Shown: positions 45,848 to 59,022 of the stretch, one piece after another
How positions within the stretch are numbered: position 1 is the stretch's first letter
How the letters are laid out: every line of letters begins with the position of its first letter
NCBI GenBank assembly: GCA_022813625.1
Contig: JAKLMB010000004.1
Coordinates: forward strand, 1,426,001-1,490,000
DNA length: 64,000 nucleotides
Direction of reading: 5' to 3'
Source: Aaosphaeria pasadenensis
Lineage: Eukaryota > Ascomycota > Dothideomycetes > Pleosporales
The notes under the pieces: generated by a model
Database searches by the model: none
Told to the model about the DNA's origin: nothing
The model's input: only the letters and a program-made list of their open reading frames with translations
Position numbers and translations under genes: made by a program

Positions 45848-47064
45848 TGTGCCTGCTACACATTGAGTTTGGATGTCTAGAGCAACAAACAACGGATAGG
45901 GAGGATGCTGCAGGCGCCACATCTTTGCTGCTCGACTCAGGATAATTTGCATATCGTGACGGGTATATCGCTCCTGGCCACACATCATGGCAGATCGTGA
46001 CGATCAGTGCATTGCATTATCGCGGTTTGATATACCTGTATTGTGCACTAACGCAGAACCACGATACTGAACGTTCGGTAACTTTGATGGGCAATACTCA
46101 TGGTATTAATTACCTCGAAATGGATTCCGATGCCTTTTGGGGATAAGAAACAACCCCATATTCGATTAGTGTGTGTTAACATGAATGGATGGCTAGGGGG
46201 CTAGCGGCAGGTGATCAAATCTCGAGTCAGCATGTATTAACATCAAGCGTCTTACTCAGCCCGAACGAAGTCTCAAAATCGTATAGTCTGCTCGATGCTT
46301 GTCCAAACCTGACTGTATGCCATATGCGGATGCGAATCGACTGTCTCATTGTTCCAAACGCAAGCAAGACCTGCGAACCAATGTGGCGAGGGCGTTCACG
46401 CTCAATCTGATCTCTTATACGTTGAACTTTGAAGTACTCGTAACTAGGTGCGTATTGGCGACCTTAGCAGGCAACCTTCCAAGGTCCACCAACCTGTATT
46501 CTGTACTCGTACCTGGCCCAATAACAACCGTATTGCTGCGCAACTTCGTACCCGTGGAAGGACGTGTTACGTCCCTTCTTCACATTGTTCACATCCCCCC
46601 TTTCTCCTTCTTAGACTTACCGAAAGTGCAAGGCCCCGGTTGTGGCGCTGAGTCCACCATCATAAGATGAACCGAATCTACCGTAACTAATGCGCTCTGC
46701 TAGCGACGAAGTGGCATCACGACGTGGATTTCTCGCTCTGCTTTTGACATTACCTAGACTTTAATTACGAGAAGCTCCGCATCTTCCGTCAGCGCTCGAT
46801 GACACCAGTTCCCATCCCCGCTTGTGAATGGTTTGACCAGTTCCGCCAAGCCATTCAAACACCCACATCACCCTTTGACGCCTCTTAGTAATCTCTCACC
46901 AATTCAATCCTGGGCGTGCTATTGTGACATGGCACTTCATATCCAGCGAGGCTGCTGAATTGACCTGATACTATCTGTTTCACAACCACGAATGGCGCAC
47001 CAAAGCCGCTCAAGTTGTTGTCGTTGCTGTTGCTGTTGCTGTTCACGGACGCAATCTGCTTCCC
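45848..47064. other. Intergenic region
   Basis: 1.2 kb without a supported gene. Plus-strand frames at 46189-46670 overlap each other in different phases and lack domains. Two TACTCGTA words lie at 46435 and 46504. The end holds a TTGCTG hexamer repeat in the leader of the next gene. Confidence 0.5.
47016..47043 (+). repeat. (TTGCTG)n repeat in a 5' leader
   Basis: Four to five units of TTG(C/T)(T/C)G ending about 22 bp before the ATG at 47065. On the other strand it reads CAGCAA. It is likely transcribed as leader. Confidence 0.75.
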
Positions 47065-49000
47065 ATGGACTCCTGGCCAACGCGGAAACGGGCGTGGGAG
47101 GAATACAGTCGCAGTGATGTGCTTCAGGAGGAGAACCATTCAAGTCCATTCACTCATCTGCATCTCGAATCCTCATACCCGCCAATTGCCACCCGATCTT
47201 CTCCTGACGACACACCTACTGCTTCTCGCCGGCTGCCACCACTGCATACACCGGCTGAGAGCACATTGATCCAACTTAGCTCTCGGCGGCATTCGTTGGC
47301 TGGCCATATAGCCACTGGAGGCGACGGATCATACCATACTTTGCGCGGAGTTACCAGAGCATTTGAGCACCAACAATGGCCCCGACAAGACCACAATGAT
47401 CCAGGTACGTGCCTCGCTGACATATTGGACATATTCTCAAATACCTCCCTTTGCCTCAGTACTTACGCCTTCTTCCAGAATACAAGCTAGGAAAAGAGAT
47501 CCCTGACACGGATCGATCTTTGCCGCCAATTGAGACTACTCGTTGGTCTACTAACCCACAGCCGCCCACTCCGACTCCCGTGCCGACCAAGTGTTGCACA
47601 GCAAGCTGTGGAGGCCAAGCATGCGTAGACGTACGCATTTTAATGCGCGAACTCGCCTCTGAGCTTGTGTCGCTGGATGATTCCTTGCAACGAAATGGTT
47701 TTACCCTAACCAAAGACGTAAGCTCCCCTTTCGCAGCCTTTGCCGAAACGGTGGGCCTCACATTTACATCCGACATTTCCCCAAGCCTGCTGTTTACTAC
47801 TGGCTGACTGAGTAGCAGCCTGCTGAGCTTAGCCATATCAATATAAGTCAATCACTGCGGTGGGCAGTCGACTTTGTACGTCACACTAACTCTAGCTTGC
47901 GAGACCATATAGAACCATCCATCGTTTATAGCCCAGAGCGCCACGCTCCCTCCCCGAAGCCATCGCCAGTTATGAGGAGAGCTCAATATCAACATGAGGG
48001 AGAGGAACAATCGCCGTCATACCGGCAAATCCCTGGTCCTAACTACGCCCTCCCCGACCCCTCCTTGATACATCCACGTACCATGAACGAAGATAATAGG
48101 CGGAATGCGTTTGGAGCAGATATTCCAGGTGCTGGATCACCTCACACGACGAGATCACCGTCGGTATCATCTTTCATGCGACCACCCTCCCCCTTGCACG
48201 CCCCACAGAATCCAAGGAACACCATGCTCCCTTCAGCTTCCTCGATGAAGTTTCCCACCAGTTCGACCATTCCCCCAATATCCTCCCCCACATCATCACT
48301 TACGGGATCCGCGCAATCATCACATCTCCAAGACCTACAGCACCAAATTTCAGTCAAGACCTTGGCATTTCAGACACTGCAGCGAGAGTATGACAGCTTG
48401 CTTCAGAAGCTTGAACGACAGCGTACGAAATGCACTACTCTAGAAAAGAAATTCGAAGTCAGCGATGTCGAGATCAATAGTCTCTCGGATGAGAAGGAGA
48501 GACTCCAATCTCAAGTCATAACACTTGAGGCCCAGGTTGAAGAGTTACAAGAAAGCAGAGACGAAGCTCGCCGATCGTTGATGGCGAATGGCACACAGTA
48601 CATGCGAATCATGGAGATGGCGAATCGTTTGCAGGTGCAAAATACGGAGGACAGGAAGCGCTGGGATGCCGAGAGAACAGAACTGGAACAGAGGATCAAA
48701 GTACTTGAAGAGGCCATGGTCACTGGAGACAATGCACCCACGGACACAGCAACTGGAACGACCCCTTCACATCCTTCTTCGCCGGCCAATACTAATTCTG
48801 CAAGTTGTTCTTCTCACTCAGCGACGATCAACGTCTTGCGTGCGGAGATCGTACGTCTTCGGGCCCGAACACAGAGCTTAGAGATTGCATTGCAGACGAT
48901 GAAGGACGAGAGCATATCTATCCAGGCCGCCGCCCGGCAATTAGTCGCTTCCAGCGGCAAGATCGAAGAGGCATCGCATTCCATACTGGAAAGGCAATAG
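47065..49000 (+). CDS. Coiled-coil protein of unknown function with Cys-rich motif
   Basis: Unrecognised, 586 aa. Exons 47065-47404, 47479-47717 and 47819-49000. Introns start GTACGT and GTAAGC; the second ends CTGACTGAGTAGCAG, so the acceptor could be TAG (47815) or CAG (47818), a one-residue difference. The third exon is open from there through 47897, where the frame has no ATG, which confirms the join. Residues 1-140 are disordered with LPPIETTRWST. A motif KCCTASCGGQAC near 165 precedes a helical VRILMRELASELVSLDDSL. Residues about 215-360 are Ser/Pro-rich. Residues about 362-480 form a long coiled coil, followed by a Thr/Ser/Pro linker and a second short one. The Cys motif followed by coiled coils suggests a regulatory or scaffold protein, but function is not assigned. 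Confidence 0.8.
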
Positions 49001-52000
49001 GACCAGTTGCGTTGAAAATACTATGTGCATATATACGACTTTTGTTTTTTCTTATGGGATGGCATCGAAGACTTTGCATTTTACCCCTCCAGTGGTTACA
49101 AGGTTTACCTGTATGGATATTTTTTTAGGCGCAAGGTCATTTGTCGCGTTGCACGATTATGACACGAACATGATAGAGCCAGCCTATGGCACCAGTATCA
49201 GAGCGAGTCAAAATGGTTGTTGTCGTTGCATAGAGTTGCATTTACCGGGCATCGTTTTGTGCCTTGAATACTTCTTTCAGATACCCCATTAATTCACCAA
49301 CTTGAGCAATCATCGATCGAAAAGCTGCACCCGTATCGTGCACGGCATAAGCCGAGGGTGAACTCTGTCTCTCTCTTGCGGTTATTTAACCCAAAGCAAG
49401 TATTGCTCAGCTCGCTAATTATTGGGCTACAGATTGAATACACAATACATGGCGTGGGGGCATGTTAATTTGGCGCGGCGTTTAGACCGAAGGAAGGCAA
49501 GATGTGGCCAATGAGAAATGTACGAGGGAAAGGTATCACGGCAACATATGAGTTTGCTTTTCTCTATAGGCAATACTAGCAGAAGATGGGAAATCACGCG
49601 AAATCCTATGGGCCGGCAATTCGTACTTTCACATTCAAATGTGCGGCTAGAAGTGCTGAAGCTGGAACGCCCCCGTTATTCAGCGCCTCTTTGAACAATT
49701 GTCAACCCGAACAAGCTGGTGCCGTACAACCTCGAGGCTCAATGATCGTATTCCAAGTGTAAATCCGACCAGCTTGTTCTGTAAACCTCCCTACCTATGT
49801 TTCCGCCTATGCGGCGCACTTCACGGTGCACTACCCTACCAACATAGTCATGCTGCAAGATTGGGATGCAGCATCAGCTGCAGGGTCTCCTTGTGCATAG
49901 CGGGCAAGTAGTCATGCTTCTGTGATCGGTGAAGAGCGGAGACCCTGGATACACATTGTGTTTCCAGCACCTGCCCATCAGTACAACAGAACTTACTGCG
50001 TTTGTATCAAGTCCGATGCACATCGGGTCCACTTTCCCTACTGACTGTTGTTGATAAAGCAACGGCTATCTCCATACACTGTATGTCACGTTGGATGGAT
50101 CCTAATCAAACGATATCGCGATCATACGTGCTGGCTACGTATATACGATGTTGCTAGCACATTAGACCCCGAATTTGTTCGGCTGCTCGAAGACTGACAA
50201 GCACGAAGAATTGTTGACCACACCAGTATCAAAAGAAACGAAAAGGAGGAAGACAAGCTTCTCGTATGATGTGAGCATTGATTCTTGGACGGCCTATCCG
50301 TCGACTAGACATCTCATCTGGGGAACTGTGTGGAGCGTGGCTTCAATCACTAAGCATACTGCATTCATGCCTGCATCTCGTACTCGCCCAAACACCCCAG
50401 AGCCCTTTGGGCCATCGCGGGATTACGTTCCTCAGTCTCACTCCCCTTCATTTACGATCCATCGGTAACGTATCCGCATGCCCCGGTCGCTAATAAATCC
50501 CATCACGTAGCTTGAAGGCAGCGGCCGGTCGGCTGTAAACTTAATGCAATGAGTTCTTCGGACTCGAGTCGTTGTTTATCCCACTGTTGTGCTCATCATT
50601 ACTTCATTGAGGCCGAATGTATCATTGGCTGCTGAACGCCGAGACTGAATACGAAGGACGAGAGGAAAGTGTTCATCTGACGCGCTCCTAAAGGAATATC
50701 ACAGGCTTCCCAACACTGCTACATTGTCCGAGATGCGAGTCTAAGTTTGAAACCCCCATCCTTACAAGATCCATATTCCCATGTGTCGTTCGCCGCCACG
50801 AGAGAAGCGAGGTGTTAGTGTGCGTCGACGCAGGACACGTCGTCTCCCTGCGTATTGAACGACTAATGTACGTGCCTCTCAGCCCATCAAACGGGGTAAA
50901 CGGCTCGCTGGAGAAAACAGTGCACCGGCCGTTTACGATCTTCGCACGGGTTCCGTCCAGAAATCTGCTAAAATCTCGACCCGAGTCTGAGAAAAGGCCT
51001 GAAAACGAGGGCCGATCTCCTTTAGCAAAATAATGTCAGGAGATATCGCGTATTCGATTGCCTCAGAGACTTCCTCGCCTTCCAAATAGCGATGCATGAG
51101 TGCAAAGTTCGCCTCGCACTATTATACGACATACGCCACTGTACGGAACTCGATCCACGATCAAGATCTGATCGTACGCGATTGAAGTTGGCCTTATTAG
51201 TTGCAACGGCCGATTCCCGTCCTATCTTCACCCGATATCGCGGCTCGGCGAGTGCCTCTCTGGCCACAGCACGTCTCGAGAAAACGGCGCGTCACTACTC
51301 ACGAGCCACCAGAGGTGGAGAACGTCCCTCGAATCCAAGCTCCTCGACCATTCATCGATCTCGAATCTCCACTTTGTCCTTCTAGACGTACCGTTAACGA
51401 GATGAAGAAGTCGGATCAATGTTGTTGCGCACTTCTGTTCTGCACCTTGCTGACTACAAATGAACCTGGAGACAGATCCCGCTGACTACCGCGATCTAAA
51501 CACTCGTCCCGAAGACTCATCCCTTCGCCTAACATCGATAACAAGCAAGAAAACAAGACAGCCATTCGGCCAGCTTTTCCGATCGCCATCGGAGAATTTC
51601 TGATATGCTCTAATCATAGCCCTGATCGTTCGGTACCTTGCTACAATCACCCGTCTCTCGATCGCGGGTCACAATCTCCATCCTCACGATAACTGCCTAC
51701 CCTGCGTCGCGCGCCGATGACGAATGATATGGAGATTCGACACTAGCCGCACCATCGCAATCACAAGCACATTTCGAGTCACAGTGTGAGTCAAGCTTGC
51801 CTTGCCTAGGAGAATTGACTCAAAGCGTGCCCTGGTGCTGTTGTGCAAATGCTGACGGGAAGATCATCTCATCATGCCTTCTAGAAACCTTCGACGTCTC
51901 GTCTCGCCTCGCCTCGACCCGCGCGCAAGGCCGTCCGCAGACTATCGCGATGCCAAAGCATTACATAACCACCTCTTTTCCTATTTGGCGGGTCGCCACT

Positions 52001-55000
52001 ACTGCACCGTCGCCCGCTTGACAATGATCATGATCAGATCAGATAAAGTTTTTGGTCTCTCTGCATTCAATATTTCTTTCGTGCCTTGCGGCTACGGCAA
52101 CGGTGGCGACGGTGGTGGTGGTGGTGGTGGTGGTGGTGGCGGCGGAGAAGCAAAGTGCGGGAGAGCCTGGCCGAAATTCCAATTCCTACGAGTACGATAT
52201 TCCAATAATGAGACTCCTAGCTTTTTCTCGAAAGTCGTTCCACGGTGCGGTATCTAATCGATTACTACAAACATTAGCGAGATCTGTAGCCGGCGCCGTT
52301 GGGACACGCAGCACGAGTCAAATTCTCCAGTTCCAGTAAATCATCCATGTGCAATGATACAATGCCGCACCCGCAGCTCGGAGGTATGGAGTTGCTCCCC
52401 GGCGGCGAGGCTGGCCTCTGTTAGCCGTGCAGGTAGTTGCTGGGCTGGGGGCCTTAGAAGAATGCCCCCTTCGTAAAAGGTATTTGAATACATAGTGGCG
52501 ATAGGACGTGCTTTGCTTTGCTTCGCTTTGCTTTCGCTCGAATATCAGTGTCGTGATGTCTGTTTTATTTGAAATAAGACCACGAGTAAGGTTTTTCTTC
52601 TGTTCGCCTCACAAGTGGCGATGTATCGGGTATTGGTCATGCTATTGTAAGGTATGTGCGAGAGAGGTCAAGTCAATGACAAGTTCCCCTCGTAAAAGAA
52701 TGACAAAAAGTTCAACATTGAAATTGAAGGATCCGAGAAATGATGAGCAGAAGAGAGAAAAGAGTACGATTGTGGCAAGAAATTGACTGATCAGACCTTA
52801 TTCCTCCCTTTCCAATCCCGAAACCCAAAAATAGTCATTACCATTCCATTGCACACTGACATAGTCCTATCTTGTTCAGTGTTGATGGAAGATCCCCCCC
52901 TGAGCCTAGAGATCATCGCGGAATTATCCAAACGAGAGATTCTCGACCATCCTCGCCAATGGCATGCCGATCCCTTAGACAAAGTACATTACCGAAGCGA
53001 CGAATCAACGCCCCGTCGTCGGCATAATTCACAGAATAGTCATTGCTGGGCGTTTTTGAAGGACCATTTTCACGGCGTTACTAATGGACAATTTCCCCAT
53101 GTGAGAGGCGACGTCGAGGGTTGGATTGGAGATCATTTGATCTTCAGTTTGATGAGGGGAATGGCTTCTTCTGTTTTGTTTTGCAAGTGATTGGCTGGAA
53201 TGTTATTCACATGTCACGCCGGCTGGGCCAGATGCCCAGAATGTGGTCTGAGACTCTGGGGTTCCAGTATTGGTAGTCTGGGGATTGTTTACATGGTTTC
53301 GCTGGAAATGAAAGTCGTTACGATACAATTGAGCAATACGGTAATTAATGGTTCTAAGAACAGGCGGCTGAAGGGGAGATCATCCGCTCCTTGAGCTGGA
53401 AGCAAACTTGTTGTCTAAGTTTCTTCTGAAATCAACTTCTATGCAAAGAAATTGTATGAATCAAATACATCACAATCTGTTAGTGCAATTATGTCAATTG
53501 ACCGTTTCAACAGATACCATACTTTGACGACTAGGCAAGATATCAAAACAAGAATATGAAAACAAAGAGATCAATGCTACTGTGAGAAAATGGTACTTCT
53601 TCACTATGCTGTGTACTCTGATGGCTAGTTTCAAGATGTGCACATGTCAATTGTCGAGCGTCCTTACCTCTAGACCCTAGTATTGACTTTAGTCACAAGA
53701 TAGCAGTACGGAAGGTCTGCCAACACTTACAAAATCCCAGCCACCGGGAGACACATCCTGCTCTTGCATTAATCAGTCCTATAATCAGCATTCTGAGACA
53801 AAAGCCTGTGATTGCGAGCAACATCGATAAACAAAGTGCCTCAACGAGGTGACGGCGTGTGTGATTGGTGGAATTTCAAGCTGTTGGTCATCGTAAATAC
53901 GGACTGTACTCGTACTGCTAGGAATTCGTATGCACATCAAAGGAAAGCATTCGATTATGATTGCAGGCATCTTCAGGGCGTTCGATGGCGTTACGAACGC
54001 CTAGAACTCATCTCTAAGCCCAACAGATTCAGTAATCACATCACAATCACCCATTCAATATGTTGATAACAACCGAAAAGCACTCACAAGTACAACGGCA
54101 TAAGCAGAGGCGTTCGTGATGGGTTAGCGAATTCCAGTCCTAGGCTTGATGGAGAAGCCAATGCGGCTCCAATAAGGGGGCGTAGCACGGCAAGCCATGC
54201 AGCTTCGAATACGAGAAGCAAGAATCCCATCCCATGACGGGAACAAGAATCCCAATCACGGTCGTCTTCCGGGAGGGCGTACAGTGGTCGACATATCGGA
54301 TTCATTGATTTATGTTTATAAGCATGACACCCTAAAGATGATCGTCGCGAGCATTGCTGTTATTCAGTGCCACAAAAGCAGATAGCAGCTGAATATTTCT
54401 TCTCTGTGTCGAGCTGTTAGGTAGACTTGCCAATCAAGGCTGTTTGTGATGATCGCCGCTATTGCTATTCTTCCGTAGGAATATGCAGTGAAGACATGAA
54501 TAATCGTCCATAAAGTGCCTGTTCCTATCCTACAGGATACATTAAATGTCACCTGCCATGGCATATATCTCAGCAACAAAAGCTGACTGAAGGTATAGAA
54601 GTAGTCTTATGCGCCCCCACCCCGCATTTGATCTTCTCAACAGGGCTATACCGCAATGTTGCTTCCCGTCACTCAAATGAAGCTAGACCACGGCATTCGT
54701 ATACAGTACAGTACCGGCTACATGGTATCTCGGGTACTAACTGTCCAATAATATAACATGTGACATGTCCAAGATCAGATCCAAAGAACTATCTGGACTA
54801 CCGATGCATAACGGCACAGAAATGACATATCGTATCCCAGGCACCGAGGAAAGTTAGTCCTGCAATACACGGCAAGCATCCCCACAAGGGTCTTCAAATG
54901 CCTCAACAACGTTGCCAAGCAGAATCAAGGACTACAACGCACACATCCTGGGATATTCTACCTGGCGTGTTGAAGGAAAAACTTTCCTAATAGACTCTAG

Positions 55001-57533
55001 CATGCTGTATGTGCCCATAGGTGTGGTTCTTCCCGCAGTGGTACCGTATTGTATATCACACGACCCACTTGTAAGCCCAGGTCGTATACAGTACCCAGAA
55101 CTCGGTCAATAAGGCTGATGTGAATATCATACATGTTAGAGCGGTTCGTACTGTGTATGGATTCAGTCTTGCTTAATGAAATACATGCTCTGTGGGGATA
55201 GCCTTGTGTTGTACGAGCTGGACCGAGGATTAGGTTGACGTAGTGTCGAGCTTGAATATTTAGATGTGGACCTAACATCCTCCATGAATTTAGATAATCA
55301 CGAGGCTCATACCTTGTTTGTTTCTAGGTAACCCGTAGAAGCTTCTAAACCCATGCCTAACCTTCACTTATGGGCCATCTATGGGCCCAACAGCTGTAAG
55401 CTTCATGCTAAAGGCTGCACGGCAGCATTGGGCTCTACTTTGGTAGCGGCATGCGGAGGTTCCTTAGATTGAGAAGGTCGATAAACCGCGCGAGTGCCGC
55501 ATAACTCCCAAGATTCCCAAATACGAAGGTCTTTCGGTTGAACTTCAGAAAAAGTGACTACTGAGATTGACATATGCACACAGTTGTATGCAAATAGCTG
55601 CATCATCCATGAAGAATATTCAACAGCCTAATTGAGAGAAATATAGATCCTCGTCACGAGGTTCAGTGGGAGGTAACATGATGATTGAGCGCATGCATGT
55701 ACATAGATATTGATCCTGCGATCAATCTATTCAGGTACAGCCGTACAGGGCATCGTCCAGTTCCATGTCTTCACTCTGATTGGCAATGCCCATAGACACT
55801 ACTCGTTCCCGCAGATTAGTACCCGACCAGAAACCAGGCAAGAATAGGCAAACGCTGGTCACGGGGAAAGTCTCGGAGCTACACACTTCGAAGGTCTTTT
55901 CGATCCACAACCTCGTACTTTTGAAAAATATGACAGCACACAATACGCGACCCGGTTATAAGAACAGAAGACATAGCTTCCGACATGATTCCGTTCAACT
56001 GGGGATAGGATCTACATTGATAGTTGGAAAGTCCAAAGCGACGCGAGGTAGAAGGGCATGGGTGGTGGAGTTAGTAAGCGACGGAACTGCAGTTGAGACT
56101 CCACCTTCCTCGCTTTCCTGGTGTCGCAAGATCTAGATTACAGGTACCCACTACAAGTACTCAACTTACATACAGTAGATAGTCAGGTCCATGTTGCGAA
56201 TGTAGGGTGAATGAACGAACGGGGTGGGTCCTTAGGGTCGGTCGGGTTGTGGAGCTTGTGCGGGTTTCCGAAAGCCTCAGCAATGCTATTCCCTCATTTT
56301 GCACAGTGGACTAATATATTGACTTGCAGTCAGGGCATGTACGGTTTGCATTTCGCGCTATTCAGTCCGAAGGAACCCATCGAGCCAACACTAAATCCGA
56401 CTATGGCGCTCGTTTGTACATGTCCACCCTTTGTTATGTGAGAGGGTCCTCCATCAGGTGGTCGACGGAAGCAGTGAAGCTCGATGCCACTCTGTTGCGG
56501 CAAACGTTTATGTTGTGATTATACCAAATAATCTCTACCAAATAATCTCAATTGCCACGGTTTAGCTGTCGCCATCCGGATACGAAGCAAGATTAGACTA
56601 TTTTGTAATCCTAGCTAACATACCAGTGTAATCCGTGGTCAACAACAAGAAGGAAATATGATAGGAGTAGGATAAGTTGTTCGAAAAATGTTCCCAATCG
56701 CACATTTAAAGAAGGTGACACCATACGGGATATGCTTATTGTCCGTCACGGAGAACATGCCATGGAAAAGATTGAATCTCAAACGCCAACAACTCATTTC
56801 CGTCGATGATAACCACCCTCATTGTCCCATCTTCCTCCCGAATGACTGAAAGCTAGACTGTTTAGAACCGGGCCACATACTATTGTTTTAATCTTTTTGA
56901 CTAGTCCTACATCATCAAACTCAACTCCATACAAATTCCCCTACTTGTATCGTTCACGAATATCCTATTCCCACGCAGCTCCATCTATCAAGGCTGTCTA
57001 GCTTGCCCGCATCTCGAAATTCGGCCTTTCCCAAATGAAATGTAAGACTCTATGAAGCTCGCCCATCATATAAGGGAACAGCCCATATACATGGTTCAAT
57101 ACCTCGAGAGATAACAGATCCAAGATCGGACTGGCCAGTCGACTGACCATACATGGAACTGCTTCTTGGCTTCTTGAACACAACATGTAAACACAACATC
57201 TATGACCAACTTTGTGTTACTGCCCACTCAGACATATAATAGTTGTTTAATGTATCTGACATAGAAGTAGAAATTTCTATCTCGAGTTCAATTATTATGA
57301 GTTTATTAATTTTTGTGATGCTACTAATGTTCAATTACTATTACAAGATCTATACAGAAGTATCTATCTTTACAGGTGGGGCTACAATGTACCCTCGATC
57401 AATGAATGATGCTCTTCTCTGTATTGCAGTTTCTACCTACCCCAAAACTCACAAGGTCTGGCATCTGCTTCCATCCAAGGTACTAACCTGTGCAGGGTGT
57501 TTGGTGCAGTGGATCTCCTTGAGTTGTTGAGGC
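49001..57533. other. 8.5 kb region without a supported gene
   Basis: No frame longer than about 135 codons and none with a recognisable domain. Frames at 50175-50468, 52783-53190 and 55780-56136 were inspected and judged unsupported. A GGT/GGC triplet run sits at 52111-52146. Base composition shifts from mixed (49-53 kb) to AT-rich (about 55.5-57.4 kb). No long direct or inverted terminal repeats, transposase-like frames or reverse-transcriptase motifs were noticed, but a decayed element cannot be excluded by eye. Confidence 0.5.
52103..52146. repeat. GGT/GGC trinucleotide run
   Basis: About ten perfect GGT units at 52111-52139 flanked by GGC and GGCGAC variants. In one frame it would encode polyglycine, but the surrounding frame has no support as a gene. 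Confidence 0.9.
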
Positions 57534-59022
57534 TCAAGAAAGAGAATGCATAGCAACGAAGTCCTCCTTCCTTATCTTTCCTTCGGCCATGAGAACAGAG
57601 CGTTCCTCGATCTTCTGTAGGTCACGGTTGTACTGTTCCAATTGCAGAACCTTTTTCTCTCCAAAAGCCGCAACCTCGTCCTCGTTGAGTTCTCTCTCGC
57701 GCCTTTCCCACTCATCAGCGCCTACATGCTGTATCAGCTTCGTAAAAGGGAATGAACAGGGATCGTTGAAGACAGTCGTGAGGAGCATATGGAGCCACAT
57801 GGCGCCTGAGTGTTCGGACCAATGGACGAGGTTCGAGAGCTCGTTTTCCTCATGACCCGGGGTTTTTGCCTCTTCTTCTGCTAGAATGCGTTTGAATATG
57901 TCTAGGTACTTAAAGTAACGAGTAGCAATTTTAGTTGGCTCCCCGTCGTAGCAGTCCCAGGCCTGATCTGTCGGCCGGTCCATGAGTAGCCACCAAGGGG
58001 CCGAGCCGAAGAGCTGGGCTGGGCCAATATAGGACCAATCGAAGTCAACAATGCCGATAATGGTAAGGTCCTGCCGACTTCTAATCATCAGATTCGCTAC
58101 GCCAAGGTCGTCGCAGATGAGCTTGAACTTAGTCCGGTCGTAGTTGCTGAGAAAAGAGTCCGGTATCGAGGACTTGTAATACTAAAGGTTCGGTATTTAG
58201 CCATGGCGTCATACTGGCCGTACGTTGAATTTAGTTGATGGGTAAGCTGCTTCCAATCTTGATCCGCTACGTACTGCAAGTATTCGGTTGTCGATGAAAA
58301 GCTCTTGCTTCTGTCACCTGAAAATTCGCTCTATTAGTGGAAGTAACAAGATAGTGCCAAAGAAGCGTACAGGCAATGTCGACCCCTCCAGTCTGGAGGA
58401 TATCATGGACCTTCCAAGTCAGCGGCCGCGTTGGTAAGCGAAGTTCGGGGCTTGGAGGGTCGAGGCTGCTAATACGGTCCAAGTCGAGCTTGAAAAGCTG
58501 AAGGAGGATGTTGGCAAGCTGCCTGTAGATGGTATCGTTCTCGTCGTCGCTGAGGTCTTCCCGTAAGAGCCGTGTGCCCTCGTGGGTGTCTTTGAAGAGG
58601 TCATTGAGGCCTACGCCGCCCTGGATGGATTCCATAATGATGAATGGACCTAGGCCGAGAGGGTTTTGTGCTGCAAGCCCCCAGGCCTCGAACTTTGGAA
58701 CTGGTATTGTGGTGTCACGTCGTATGAGATTGATGGCAGCAACCTCCGCGGCGACCTTCTCGTCAGCATAGCTATCATGGACCTTGCCAACTCGCGGGAG
58801 CCGAAGCAGCCAGGTGGTGCCGTCACTAAAAACTAATTTGCATCCAGCATTGTACGAACCGTAAAGAAGGGTATTGTCTGAAAGCTCGCAGGGGAGGCGA
58901 TGGTGATGGAAGCTTGAAGCCCATGCACAAAGGCGGCCACTTCGATAGGCTTCGTTCAGACGGTCCTCCCAGAGCTCGCCCTGGACCTTCTGCACCAATT
59001 CGATACACTCATCTATGTCCAT
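57534..59022 (-). pseudogene. Aminoglycoside-phosphotransferase-like gene with a one-base frameshift
   Basis: A member of the fungal APH/choline-kinase-like family, small-molecule or protein kinase-fold enzymes of mostly unknown substrate. Exon 1 59022-58371 begins MDIDECIELVQ and includes YNAGCKLVFSDGTTWLLRLP and VAAEVAAINLI, the N-lobe. A 53-nt intron (58370-58318) joins cleanly to ADQDWKQLTHQLNS. Near 58177-58184 the frame is lost by the equivalent of one missing base: AMAKYRTFS continues in another frame as YKSSIPDSFLSNYDRTKFKLICDDLGVANL, then IGIVDFDWSY (metal-binding Asp block) to a stop at 57534. Candidate introns tested across this point all have lengths divisible by three and do not repair it. 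The Brenner-type HxD is replaced by CDD, common in this fungal branch. It may be a recent pseudogene or a sequence error. The in-frame ATG at 59274 is thought too far upstream. Confidence 0.75.

Noticed and set aside
52052..52339. Frame containing polyvaline or polyglycine from a GGT run
   Set aside because: Produced by the trinucleotide repeat; flanking residues show no protein-like pattern.
52885..53190. 101-codon plus-strand frame beginning MEDPPLSLEI
   Set aside because: Composition is reasonable, but there is no domain, no splice support and no neighbour context; left unannotated.
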